Below the pieces are notes generated by a model. That model did no database searches, was not told the origin of the DNA, and was given only the letters and a program-made list of their open reading frames with translations. From positions 1-48,369 of the forward strand of contig DJRC01000081.1 of the NCBI GenBank assembly GCA_002437735.1: a stretch of DNA of 48,369 nucleotides, in the 5' to 3' direction. Positions 8,192 through 15,256 of this stretch are shown here, piece by piece. How positions within the stretch are numbered: the first letter of the stretch is position 1; the number at the start of each line of letters is the position of its first letter. This stretch comes from Oscillospiraceae bacterium UBA6370. Its GTDB lineage: Bacteria > Bacillota > Clostridia > Oscillospirales > Oscillospiraceae. The translations under genes were made by a program, and so were the position numbers.

Positions 8192-9271
8192 ATGGAACAA
8201 ATCGTCGCGGACGACAACGTCCGCCTCGCCATTTTGAAGGTCAACAGCGCGCATCACCAGCACGGCGTCTGCGGCTGGGTACTCCGTACCCTGGACGAGC
8301 GCGTCGAAGAGCTGAAGCGTATCGCGCAGGACCCGAAATGGCAGGCGTCGCCGCCCCGGACATTCGCGTTCTATGACAAAAGCGCCGGCAAATGGCGGGA
8401 CGAAGTATGCGAGCCGCCCATCTGGCCGGACCAATATATCCACCACATGATTGTCCAGGCCCTGGAACCCATATTGATGAAGGGCATGGACCACTGGTGC
8501 TGCGGGAGCATCCCCGGACGCGGCATCAGCCACGGAATGAAGGGGATAAAGCGGTGGCTGAGGGAAGACCCCAAGGGGACCCGCTACGCCGCAGAACTCG
8601 ATATAAAATCGTTCTATCGCAGCATCAACCCACGGTATGTCATACGGTGGCTGGCCCGGAAGATAAAGGACCGCGCAGCCCTGCGTCTAATATGGGCCAT
8701 CATCAAAAACGGCATCAAAATCGGGTACTATATCAGCCAATGGATGGCGAACGCCATGCTTCAACCCTTGGACCACCTTATCCGGGAGAAGCTGGGCGTC
8801 CAACACTTCCTGCGCTACATCGACAACCTGACCCTCTTCGCCAGCAGCAAGAGGAAGCTCCACAAGGCGATAAAGGCCATCAGCAAATGGCTGACCTCCG
8901 TCGGCCTCCGCCTGAAAGAGAACTGGCAGGTTTACCGGGTCAGTGCCCGCATGGTGTCTGCCCTGGGCTACCGCTACAACCACCAGAAGACCCTCCTCCG
9001 CAAGCGGAACCTTCTCCGCCTGAAGCGCCAGCTCGCCCGCGCCTATAAGAAGATAGACGCCGGCCGAAAGCTGGCCGTTTCTATGGCGGCCGGTCTGCTT
9101 TCGAGGCTCGGCCAACTGAAGCATTGCGACAGCCGCGACCTCCGCCGGGCCATCGTTCGGCCTGGACTAATCAAAATCCTGAAAGACGTTGTGCGAGAGC
9201 ACAGCCGCAAAAGAAAGGAGCAAAGCCAAAAATGGAACAGAACACCCGCACCCAGTACAGCTTCGGCGTAA
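8192..9271 (+). CDS. DGR reverse transcriptase
   Basis: 359 aa from the first ATG. It reverse-transcribes TR RNA with errors at adenines. RT motifs: motif A LDIKSFY (Asp137), the DGR-specific IGYYISQ at 177-183 (replacing QGxxxSP of other RTs), and the catalytic box YIDN at 209-212, where most RTs have YxDD. C-terminal basic thumb region. The frame stays open upstream to a TGA at 8162-8164 and would add IKRIGHV, which resembles the usual DGR-RT N-terminus, but there is no ATG, GTG or TTG there, so the true start may be a rare codon (ATC 8171 or ATA 8180). The last 40 bases overlap the next gene. Confidence 0.95.
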   Translation: MEQIVADDNVRLAILKVNSAHHQHGVCGWVLRTLDERVEELKRIAQDPKWQASPPRTFAFYDKSAGKWRDEVCEPPIWPDQYIHHMIVQALEPILMKGMDHWCCGSIPGRGISHGMKGIKRWLREDPKGTRYAAELDIKSFYRSINPRYVIRWLARKIKDRAALRLIWAIIKNGIKIGYYISQWMANAMLQPLDHLIREKLGVQHFLRYIDNLTLFASSKRKLHKAIKAISKWLTSVGLRLKENWQVYRVSARMVSALGYRYNHQKTLLRKRNLLRLKRQLARAYKKIDAGRKLAVSMAAGLLSRLGQLKHCDSRDLRRAIVRPGLIKILKDVVREHSRKRKEQSQKWNRTPAPSTASA

Positions 9272-9615
9272 TGAAGCTCATGGGCGAAGAGCAGCAGGTC
9301 CTCCGCGTCAAATCTAAGGACCCCATCACCCTCACGCCAGGCCGCTACCATACGGTCACCGAGGAGTTCCCCGACATGACCGTCACCCACAACTTCAAGG
9401 TCGACTACATCGTCGCCGAGGACAGCGACGCCGACGGCTACGTCTATAAGTGGTTCGCCCTCAAAGAGCACCACACCGCCACGGACCGCAGCCCGAAGGC
9501 CATCCAGCTCTCCGAGCAGAACGCCGCCAACCTGGACTACGTCTGCATGATGGCCGGTATCGACCTGCCGACTGAAGACGAACCGCAGCAGAAGGAGGAC
9601 AGCACCGATGAATGA
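9232..9615 (+). CDS. Phage protein of unknown function downstream of DGR RT
   Basis: 127 aa from the ATG at 9232, chosen for the AAAGGAG site 9 bases upstream; the frame is open further upstream but only inside the RT gene. The protein is soluble and beta-rich, with PITLTPGRYHTVTEEFPDMT and an acidic C-terminus. It overlaps the 3' end of the RT gene by 40 bases and the XkdX gene by 8, so it is translated with them. No family is recognised. Position in the fibre/XkdX block suggests a small tail or assembly protein. Confidence 0.75.
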   Translation: MEQNTRTQYSFGVMKLMGEEQQVLRVKSKDPITLTPGRYHTVTEEFPDMTVTHNFKVDYIVAEDSDADGYVYKWFALKEHHTATDRSPKAIQLSEQNAANLDYVCMMAGIDLPTEDEPQQKEDSTDE

Positions 9616-9769
9616 GCACAGCCCGAAGTTTGAGCGCGTAAAGCGCTACTACGACACCGGCCTCTGGAACGCGGCGATGGTACGCAACGCCACGAAGAAC
9701 CCGAAGGCCTCTCCGTGGATTACCGAGGCCGAGGCCGAGGAAATTCTGTCCGGCGGCGCCAATGAGTAA
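9608..9769 (+). CDS. XkdX family protein
   Basis: 53 aa. The core FERVKRYYDTGLWNAAMVRNA followed by a WITEAEAEEIL helix is the XkdX pattern, a tiny protein that follows the tail-fibre genes in PBSX and very many Firmicute phages. The start ATG lies inside the end of the previous gene with an AAGGAGG site 14 bases upstream (9593-9599), and its stop overlaps the next ATG. The function of XkdX is unknown. Confidence 0.85.
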   Translation: MNEHSPKFERVKRYYDTGLWNAAMVRNATKNPKASPWITEAEAEEILSGGANE

Positions 9770-9941
9770 CCTTCAGATGATAGAAGCGCTCTGCACCCTC
9801 TGCGAGGAGCAGAACCGCGTCCTGAAGGCCATGGCCCGGCGCCTCGGCGAGCTGGGCGACACCGCCCTCACCGACGAGATCGCTGCGGCCGACGAGCGCT
9901 ACCGCCAAATCATCGGGTCCAACGAATTCCTGGACCCGTAA
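9762..9941 (+). CDS. Small helical phage protein
   Basis: 59 aa, start ATG overlapping the XkdX stop region. It is fully helical (LQMIEALCTLCEEQNRVLKA, then ARRLGELG) with two Cys residues in a LCTLC pair and a short tail ending NEFLDP. It is probably a short coiled-coil protein co-translated with XkdX. No known family is recognised. A weak stem-loop terminator follows directly. Confidence 0.7.
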   Translation: MSNLQMIEALCTLCEEQNRVLKAMARRLGELGDTALTDEIAAADERYRQIIGSNEFLDP

Positions 9942-9945
9942 CCGA

Positions 9946-9970
9946 AGCCGCCCTCTCCGCGAGGGCGGCT
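9946..9970 (+). terminator. Stem-loop, possible weak terminator
   Basis: A 10-bp perfect inverted repeat, AGCCGCCCTC and GAGGGCGGCT, with a 5-base loop. It is followed by ATTTCT, a poor U-tract, so termination is probably partial, and the lysis genes may be read through from the tail operon. Confidence 0.6.
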
Positions 9971-9996
9971 ATTTCTATGCAAAGGAGGGAGCCAAC

Positions 9997-10395
9997 ACGG
10001 GAAGAAAATACACCCCGAAGCACCTGGCGGACACCTACGACCAGGCAAAGCGCAAACTCGAACTGCGCTATGAGCGGAAGGAGCTGAAGCGCAAAGAGCG
10101 CATGAAAAGCTCCTCGCTCCTCTGGCTGTGGGAATTCAGCAAGAAGGCGGTCCGCATCTGCATGACCATCTACGTCCTCGTCATCGCCTACGCCATGACG
10201 GCCATGTGGACCCGGAACGATTTCACCTACCTGGGGACGCTCATCGAGCAGACCAGCGACATCCTGAAGGTCTGCGTCTTCGGCTACCTCATCAAGGCCG
10301 GCGCCGAGAACGTCGTCCGCATCCGCACCTCGCCGCAGGCCCCGGAAGAGGACCCGCAGCCGCAGGAGGACGACGGCCCCGTCGTGCCGCAGTAA
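9997..10395 (+). CDS. Phage membrane protein, likely ACG start
   Basis: The frame is open from 9997, where an ACG codon sits 7 bases after a strong AAAGGAGGG site; the first ATG is 105 bases later (10102) with no ribosome site. Starting at ACG gives ~132 aa: a charged N-terminal helix (KRKLELRYERKELKRKERM), a hydrophobic helix (about 50-70), a second weaker one (about 85-100), and an acidic Pro-rich tail. Proteins of this build lie upstream of lysis genes in many Firmicute phages. The role is unknown; a holin accessory or tail-membrane protein is possible. Confidence 0.65.
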   Translation, partial: TGRKYTPKHLADTYDQAKRKLELRYERKELKRKERMKSSSLLWLWEFSKKAVRICMTIYVLVIAYAMTAMWTRNDFTYLGTLIEQTSDILKVCVFGYLIKAGAENVVRIRTSPQAPEEDPQPQEDDGPVVPQ

Positions 10396-10416
10396 CAAAG
10401 AAGGAGGAACCACAAA

Positions 10417-11340
10417 ATGACCGAAAACCAACTCCGCGCCAAAGTAGTCACAGCGGCAAAAGGCTGGTACGGGTGCAAAGAGGCCGACGGGAGCCACAAG
10501 CCCATCATCGACCTCTACAACACCCAGAAACCGCTCCCCCGCGGCTACAAGATGAAATACACCGACGCCTGGTGCTCGACCTTCGCCAGCGCCGTCGCCA
10601 TTAAGGCCGGCATGACCGACATCATCCCGACCGAGTGCGGCTGCGAGGCCCATATCAAGCGCTTCAAGGCCATGGGAGCCTGGCAGGAGGACGACACCTA
10701 TGTCCCGAAGCCCGGCGACTATATCTTCTATGACTGGCAGGACAACGGCGTCGGCGACTGCACCGGCGCAGCGGACCATGTCGGCATCGTCGTCGAAGTG
10801 AACGGGACCACCATCACCGTCATCGAAGGCAACATGAACGACGCCGTCGGCTACCGCCGCATCGCCGTCAACGGCCGCTATATCCGCGGCTACGGTGTCC
10901 CCAACTACGCCAAGAAGGCCGCGGGCGGCAAGCAGACCGACGAAGGAACGGGCAACACCAAGGACACGACCCCGTCCGGCACCTACGCCGTGGGCGATAC
11001 TGTCCAATTCCTCGGTGGCCCGCACTACACCAACGCCGTCGCCGCCAAAGCCGCCGGGAAACCGAGCGCAGGCCCGGCCCGCATCACGGCCATCAAGAAG
11101 GGCACCGCGCACCCCTATCACGTTGTCCACACCACCAGCGCCTCCGGCGTCTACGGCTGGGTCGATGCCGCGAGCATCGCCGCCGCGGCCGGCGAACAGA
11201 CCTACACCGTCGTTTCCGGCGACACCCTTTCGGCCATCGCCCGGAAGTACGGCACCACCGTCAAGAAGCTCGCCGCCTACAACGGCATTTCCAACCCCAA
11301 CATCATCCGGGTCGGCCAGACCCTCCGCATCCCTAAGTAA
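10417..11340 (+). CDS. Endolysin with CHAP, SH3-like and LysM domains
   Basis: 307 aa cell-wall hydrolase for lysis. Residues ~1-165 form a CHAP-type amidase/peptidase domain: catalytic Cys53 in DAWCSTFASA, His121 in DHVGIV, then VIEGN. Residues ~185-255 form an SH3-like domain (YAVGDTVQFLGG through HPYHVVH to YGWVDAASI). The C-terminal ~45 residues are a LysM peptidoglycan-binding domain (YTVVSGDTLSAIARKYG, then VGQTLRIP). No signal peptide is seen, so it needs the holin encoded two genes downstream. Ribosome site GAAGGAGG. Confidence 0.92.
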   Translation: MTENQLRAKVVTAAKGWYGCKEADGSHKPIIDLYNTQKPLPRGYKMKYTDAWCSTFASAVAIKAGMTDIIPTECGCEAHIKRFKAMGAWQEDDTYVPKPGDYIFYDWQDNGVGDCTGAADHVGIVVEVNGTTITVIEGNMNDAVGYRRIAVNGRYIRGYGVPNYAKKAAGGKQTDEGTGNTKDTTPSGTYAVGDTVQFLGGPHYTNAVAAKAAGKPSAGPARITAIKKGTAHPYHVVHTTSASGVYGWVDAASIAAAAGEQTYTVVSGDTLSAIARKYGTTVKKLAAYNGISNPNIIRVGQTLRIPK

Positions 11341-11357
11341 GGAGAAAGGAGGACGCC

Positions 11358-11651
11358 ATGAGTGAAAGCATCGAAATTCAGTTGACGCGCATCGACGAGC
11401 GCAGCAAGCGCAACGAGGGGCGCATCAAGCTCCTGGAAGAGAACCAGGAGACCCTTCACAAGCTGGTGACGAGCGTCGAGCTTATCGCCAAGAGCCAAGA
11501 GCGCATCGAGGGGACCGTCGGAGAGCTGACCGGGAAGGTCGAAAACCTGGAGCAGGCCGACGGAAAGAAGTGGCGGGCCGTCGTAGAGAAGGTCGTCACC
11601 GTCATCGTTGCCGGCATCATCGGCTATATGCTCGCCCACGTCGGGTTTTAA
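11358..11651 (+). CDS. XhlA-like lysis accessory protein
   Basis: 97 aa. An N-terminal helical/coiled-coil part with repeated Arg/Glu pairs (IDERSKRNEGRIKLLEENQE) is followed by one C-terminal membrane helix (VVEKVVTVIVAGIIGYML). This is the build of haemolysin XhlA, which works with the holin to position or trigger lysis in PBSX-like phages. It sits between endolysin and holin, with an AAAGGAGG site. The call rests on architecture and gene order. Confidence 0.7.
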   Translation: MSESIEIQLTRIDERSKRNEGRIKLLEENQETLHKLVTSVELIAKSQERIEGTVGELTGKVENLEQADGKKWRAVVEKVVTVIVAGIIGYMLAHVGF

Positions 11652-11670
11652 GAAAAAGGAGTGATACCCT

Positions 11671-12189
11671 ATGGACATTTCCACCATCATCGGGACCTTC
11701 GCCAACGCGCTTATCGCCGCGGCCGCGACCGCTACGGCCGCGCTTGTCGCCTACGGCATCCGTCGCCTGGCGGAGTACCTGAAGAACCGCACCACCAGTG
11801 CAGACGCCAAGCGCTTCATCGACGAGGCGAGCGACGCCATCAGCGCCGCCGTTGCGGCCACCTCGCAGACCTATGTCGACGCCCTGAAGGCTGCCGGAAA
11901 CTTCACCAAGGAGAACCAGGAAAAGGCCGCAGAGGCCGCCCTGGAGACCGCCAAGAGCCTTCTCGCAAAGGACGCCGCCGACTTCATCGCCGGCGCATAC
12001 GGGAGCCTGGACGCCTACCTGAAGCCCAAAATCGAAGCCGAGGTCCGCAGTCAGAAGGCCCTCCAGCCTGCCGCCAAGACGACCAAGGCCACGGAGGAGA
12101 CCACCACCGTCGCCGCTACTACCGCCGCCGCTACTGCGGCCGCCGTGGCCCAGCGGGCCATCATGCAGCAGCCTGAAGACACCAAGTAA
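11671..12189 (+). CDS. Phage holin, LLH family
   Basis: 172 aa. It has one N-terminal membrane helix (IIGTFANALIAAAATATAAL), then an amphipathic helical region (SADAKRFIDEASDAISAAVA, EKAAEAALETAKSLL), and an Ala/Thr-rich low-complexity tail. This matches the LLH holin family of Lactobacillus and Clostridial phages, which permeabilise the membrane to release the endolysin. It is the last gene of the late operon, followed by a strong terminator. Confidence 0.8.
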   Translation: MDISTIIGTFANALIAAAATATAALVAYGIRRLAEYLKNRTTSADAKRFIDEASDAISAAVAATSQTYVDALKAAGNFTKENQEKAAEAALETAKSLLAKDAADFIAGAYGSLDAYLKPKIEAEVRSQKALQPAAKTTKATEETTTVAATTAAATAAAVAQRAIMQQPEDTK

Positions 12190-12207
12190 AATCTCGCCTT
12201 TCTGCAC

Positions 12208-12248
12208 AAAGACCGCCGAGTGAGTTTGTATATCATTCGGCGGTCTTT
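12208..12248. terminator. Late-operon terminator
   Basis: A perfect 12-bp inverted repeat, AAAGACCGCCGA and TCGGCGGTCTTT, with a 17-base loop, followed by CTCCTT. It ends the tail/lysis operon and separates it from the promoter-driven small-gene cluster. Confidence 0.8.
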
Positions 12249-12252
12249 CTCC

Positions 12253-12281
12253 TTGCTTATTAACCAACGCCGGTATATTAT
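12253..12281 (+). promoter_or_regulatory. Promoter of the phage small-gene cluster
   Basis: TTGCTT at 12253-12258, a 17-base spacer, then TATTAT at 12276-12281, in an AT-rich gap just after the terminator. The word TAACCAACG occurs at 12261-12269 (between -35 and -10) and again at 12300-12308 (just past the start site), a layout that could be a repressor site. No other promoter this good is seen up to 17.2 kb. Confidence 0.6.
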
Positions 12282-12330
12282 TGCGTCACAACGAACGAAT
12301 AACCAACGGCAGTTAATGGAGGACACCGAA

Positions 12331-12540
12331 ATGAAAAAGCTGACCCTTAACACCATGCGCGAAGGCTACGGCATCGACCAGATCCGCGAGACCATGACGG
12401 TCGGCGAGCTGATGAATTTCCTTGCACAGTACGACGAAGACACGCCAGTCTTCCTGAGCTTCGACGGCGGCTACACCTACGGCGGCATCACCGAGCAGCG
12501 CTTCGAGGAAGACTACGGCACCGAAGAGGAGGAGAACTGA
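12331..12540 (+). CDS. Small acidic phage protein
   Basis: 69 aa; the ATG at 12331 is chosen over an upstream in-frame GTG because a GGAGG site precedes it and the upstream part lies in the promoter/terminator region. It has a short conserved-looking pattern: TVGELMNFLAQYDEDTPVFL, then SFDGGYTYGGI and an acidic tail. Proteins with this MTVGEL...YDEDTPV...GYTYG pattern are frequent in gut Clostridial phages and mobile elements; their function is unknown. First gene of the small-gene cluster. Confidence 0.7.
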   Translation: MKKLTLNTMREGYGIDQIRETMTVGELMNFLAQYDEDTPVFLSFDGGYTYGGITEQRFEEDYGTEEEEN

Positions 12541-12542
12541 AC

Positions 12543-13046
12543 ATGACGACCAAAGAGCAGGAGCGCAACGCGCTCGCCAAGATTATGAAAATCGTCGCCG
12601 ACCTCGGCGAGGGCAGCTACATCGCAACAGCCTTTGAAGGCTGCTTCGAGATTGCCCGCGAGAACATCGACAACGACTGGGCCTGCTCCATGAAGCAGAA
12701 AGCCGAGAGCGCAGAGGAGAAGCGCATCGAGGCCGAACTCGGCTACAACCGCCTCGTTGACAAGCTCGCGGAGAGCGAGAAGGCCGTCGCGGAACTCCGG
12801 GAGCGTACCCTTTCCGCGGACGACATCGCTGACCTCTCCAAGCTCCTCACCGAAAAGGTCCTCTACCTCGGCAACGAGGTCAGCAGCGACGCCGAGCGCA
12901 TCGTCGAAGCCGCGGACCGGCCGGACAGCGCGGAATTTCGGAGCGCCGTCAAGGACCACCGCACGGTCAAGGCGGGAATGACCCGATACACCGCCCTCCT
13001 CGCCAGAGTGAACGCCATCAGAAAGAAAGACCAGACGCCGGAATAA
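12543..13046 (+). CDS. Helical phage protein, function unknown
   Basis: 167 aa, almost entirely helical. Residues ~45-90 have coiled-coil character (KQKAESAEEKRIEAELGYNR, then LAESEKAVAELRERTLS). There are no membrane helices or catalytic motifs. It starts two bases after the previous stop, so it is co-translated with it. No family recognised. Confidence 0.65.
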   Translation: MTTKEQERNALAKIMKIVADLGEGSYIATAFEGCFEIARENIDNDWACSMKQKAESAEEKRIEAELGYNRLVDKLAESEKAVAELRERTLSADDIADLSKLLTEKVLYLGNEVSSDAERIVEAADRPDSAEFRSAVKDHRTVKAGMTRYTALLARVNAIRKKDQTPE

Positions 13047-13089
13047 TAAGCAGCCCGCCCCGGAGGAACGAAGGCAGAAAGGACCAGAT

Positions 13090-13284
13090 ATGACCTATAC
13101 TGAAATTCTTGAATGGGCCAGAAGAGGCATCAAGGCTGAACAGGCCCGCATCCGAGAGATGCAGGAGAAAGCCCTGGAGGGCCAGGCCCTCCCCCTCGCC
13201 CGGCAGGCGCAGGACGCCATCGACAAGCTGGACGTCCACCTCGCAACCCTCGACGAAATCCAGGAACTGCACGACAGAAAGTGA
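13090..13284 (+). CDS. Short helical phage protein
   Basis: 64 aa with a helix-rich, charged sequence (AEQARIREMQEKALE preceded by RRGIK). It starts behind a GGCAGAAAGGA site and its stop overlaps the upstream edge of the next gene's ribosome site. No known domain; probably a small coiled-coil protein. Confidence 0.6.
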   Translation: MTYTEILEWARRGIKAEQARIREMQEKALEGQALPLARQAQDAIDKLDVHLATLDEIQELHDRK

Positions 13285-13295
13285 AGGAGAAGCAC

Positions 13296-13826
13296 ATGAA
13301 AATCATCACCGCTGAGACCAAGGTCGTCTACACCATCGAATACACCTTCGAGGACTACAAGGCCGCCCGCGAGACCTACCTGAAGGACCCCGCCCTGAAG
13401 CGGCGCTATCCCCGCGCCTTCTGCGAGTTTCATAGAGACCCGGAGGACGAGACCGGCGAACTTGCCTTCGTTTCCCTCTCCGTCATCACGTCGCGCCGCA
13501 GCGCCCCCAACGATACCTTCTCTGCGATGGCCCGTATCTGGGGTTATGACGGCTGGCAGAACTGCGGCTTTTACGACGAGAAGACCGGCAAGCGCCAGAT
13601 GACGGTCTACCACAGGACCGAGGCGCAGGAGCAGAAGAGCGCCGTCGAACAGCTTCACGACCGCTATGGCTGGCCCCTGAAAATTCACGCCAGAGGGTGC
13701 GACGCCTACCTCGTCGGCGCCCAACCCCTAAACGAAGGCGACCCAGAGCCGATATACCGCTTCCCCGGAGGCGACAGCCTCGTCGATAAGGCCGAGCTAA
13801 GAGTGGCCGGGAGGAACGAGGAATGA
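13296..13826 (+). CDS. Phage protein, function unknown
   Basis: 176 aa from the ATG at 13296, preferred over the in-frame GTG at 13281 because AAGGAGA ends 5 bases upstream of it. Mixed alpha/beta; the N-terminus is a beta hairpin (KIITAETKVVYTIEYTF) followed by a charged helix. There is no catalytic signature. The end overlaps the next gene by four bases (ATGA type), showing translational coupling. Confidence 0.65.
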   Translation: MKIITAETKVVYTIEYTFEDYKAARETYLKDPALKRRYPRAFCEFHRDPEDETGELAFVSLSVITSRRSAPNDTFSAMARIWGYDGWQNCGFYDEKTGKRQMTVYHRTEAQEQKSAVEQLHDRYGWPLKIHARGCDAYLVGAQPLNEGDPEPIYRFPGGDSLVDKAELRVAGRNEE

Positions 13827-14101
13827 CGCAGCTCCACATGAGGCAGTTTAACGGGATGACCTTCGGCATGGAGGCACAGAACCCGGCGGCCCTTAGGACC
13901 CTGAAAAAGAAGGTTTACTATGCCGAGATAATCCCGAATGGCCGATGCCTCCCCGTAAAGCGCCAGTGCGTCGCGGCCGAGTACGTCGCCGCGGTCATGG
14001 GCCGGGCGGCCTGGCTCGTCGCCGAAAGCCATTTGATGGAAACCGTAAGTTGGGACGACAGCGGCGACATCTACATCATCTACAAGGAGGACCTGAAATG
14101 A
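13823..14101 (+). CDS. Small phage protein, function unknown
   Basis: 92 aa. It begins TQLHMRQFNGMTFGMEAQNP and ends with a short beta strand (GDIYIIYKEDLK). It overlaps both neighbours by four bases, so it belongs to one translationally coupled series. No family recognised. Confidence 0.6.
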   Translation: MTQLHMRQFNGMTFGMEAQNPAALRTLKKKVYYAEIIPNGRCLPVKRQCVAAEYVAAVMGRAAWLVAESHLMETVSWDDSGDIYIIYKEDLK

Positions 14102-14625
14102 AGCGCCTGAAGAACGAGAACATCCGCCTGAAGGACGGCACGGCCGCCACCCTCTCGACCGCGCAACTCCCGGACGGAAGCTATGAGACCATGCTCTACT
14201 GCGGCCCGGCCATGACCGAGCTGGCCGTCGTCCAGAGCGACACCGAGGCGGCGGCCCTCGCCGCCCACAAAGACATCAAGGCCAACTACCACGTCGAGGC
14301 CCCGGCCGGGAAGTATAAGGACCTGGCAGACTGCCTGCGAGCGGCCAAAGAATACGCCCTCGCGCACAGAGGGAGCGACGACGGCGGCACCTGCAACTTC
14401 GACGCGCCGACCATCGCCCTCCCTGGCTGGGAAAAGGCGAAGGTCGAAGCCGCGGCCGCGGAGGCCGGAACCGGCTGCTTCGTCTGGAACGCCTTCGGCG
14501 GCAGGCTCTTCGTTTTCCCCATCGGCGGAGGCCAGGGCAACGCCCGGACCAAGGCCGCCGAGATTGCCCGCGACTTCCTCCAGGCCGCAGGCTTCAACGC
14601 CGGGATGTACTACCAGATGGACTGA
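14098..14625 (+). CDS. Phage protein, function unknown
   Basis: 175 aa, start ATG overlapping the previous stop and preceded by an AAGGAGG site. The N-terminal ~60 residues are beta-rich. The middle has GGTCNFDAPTIALPGWEKAK and the C-terminal part FGGRLFVFPIGGGQGNARTK, suggesting a small alpha/beta fold. Proteins with this ending are common in Clostridial mobile elements. No function can be assigned. Confidence 0.65.
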   Translation: MKRLKNENIRLKDGTAATLSTAQLPDGSYETMLYCGPAMTELAVVQSDTEAAALAAHKDIKANYHVEAPAGKYKDLADCLRAAKEYALAHRGSDDGGTCNFDAPTIALPGWEKAKVEAAAAEAGTGCFVWNAFGGRLFVFPIGGGQGNARTKAAEIARDFLQAAGFNAGMYYQMD

Positions 14626-14641
14626 CAAGGAAGGGGCTGAA

Positions 14642-14854
14642 ATGATAGACTACCAAGCCATCATCGCGCAGCTCCAGGAGGAGCGCCGCGCTGTCTGGGC
14701 CTACCGCTACGGAGGCATGGTCCCGGCCTACTACTGCACTGCCCTGCGGGCCGCCATAGCGGCCCTGGAGGAGTGCGAAGCCTGCCGAAGCGCCGCAGAC
14801 CAGGCGGCAGAAGAACGGACGAAGGGAGCAGCGGAAAGTGAAGTTATGCGATAG
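14642..14854 (+). CDS. Small phage protein
   Basis: 70 aa; the ATG at 14642 follows an AAGGAAGGGG-like site. It is helical, with IDYQAIIAQLQEERRAVWAY, a Cys-containing helix (LEECEACRSAADQA), and an acidic C-terminus. It overlaps the next gene by 17 bases. No family recognised. Confidence 0.6.
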   Translation: MIDYQAIIAQLQEERRAVWAYRYGGMVPAYYCTALRAAIAALEECEACRSAADQAAEERTKGAAESEVMR

Positions 14855-15083
14855 GTGCCGGGTGCCCGGCTGCCTGCTGAACTACGGCGGGAAAGCCTGC
14901 CAAAACGCCAGGAAGCAGGAATGCCCGGACGTAATTTTTACCCGCGCAGACAAAATCAGAGAGATGGAGGACGAGGAGCTGGCAGACTTCCTCGCGTACA
15001 CCTGGGCCATCAAAGCCAAAGCCTGGCACACAGACGGCGGCGAGGTCCTGGCATGGCTCAAAGAACCGGAGGAGGAGCTATGA
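14838..15083 (+). CDS. Small Cys-rich (zinc-binding-like) phage protein
   Basis: 81 aa with a GTG start. The N-terminus MKLCDRCRVPGCLLNYGGKAC has four Cys in a C-x2-C-x4-C-x8-C spacing, with a fifth Cys soon after, suggesting a metal-binding knuckle. The C-terminal half is a helix (EDEELADFLAYTWAIKAKAW). Such proteins are common in early regions of Firmicute phages; DNA or protein binding is possible but not shown. Confidence 0.65.
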   Translation: MKLCDRCRVPGCLLNYGGKACQNARKQECPDVIFTRADKIREMEDEELADFLAYTWAIKAKAWHTDGGEVLAWLKEPEEEL

Positions 15084-15256
15084 AGAGCACAGGAACCCCG
15101 TGCCGGAACTGCCTGCACAGCAAGCGACAGACCTGGGAGCACCCATGTTGCGACTGCATGAGCGACGAGGACATCGCCCTCGCCCACATGAACCCAAACC
15201 ACCCGGTCGACTTCGTCCACTACGAACCGAAGGAGGACCCCTATGACAGAACGTGA
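15080..15256 (+). CDS. Small Cys-rich phage protein
   Basis: 58 aa; the ATG at 15080 has GGAGGAG just upstream and overlaps the previous stop by four bases. Four Cys lie in a C-x2-C and later C-C-x2-C arrangement (GTPCRNCLHS and HPCCDCMSD), a likely zinc knuckle, followed by an acidic tail. It overlaps the DUF2786 gene by 14 bases. No known family. Confidence 0.65.
   Translation: MKSTGTPCRNCLHSKRQTWEHPCCDCMSDEDIALAHMNPNHPVDFVHYEPKEDPYDRT

Noticed and set aside
7855..8376. Open frame running through the template repeat
   Set aside because: No ribosome site and no family. It overlaps TR and the RT start; TR is a non-coding template in DGRs.
8192..9271. RT as part of a group II intron or retron
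   Set aside because: There is no maturase/HNH domain and no intron or msr/msd structure. IGYYISQ and the VR/TR pair point to a DGR.
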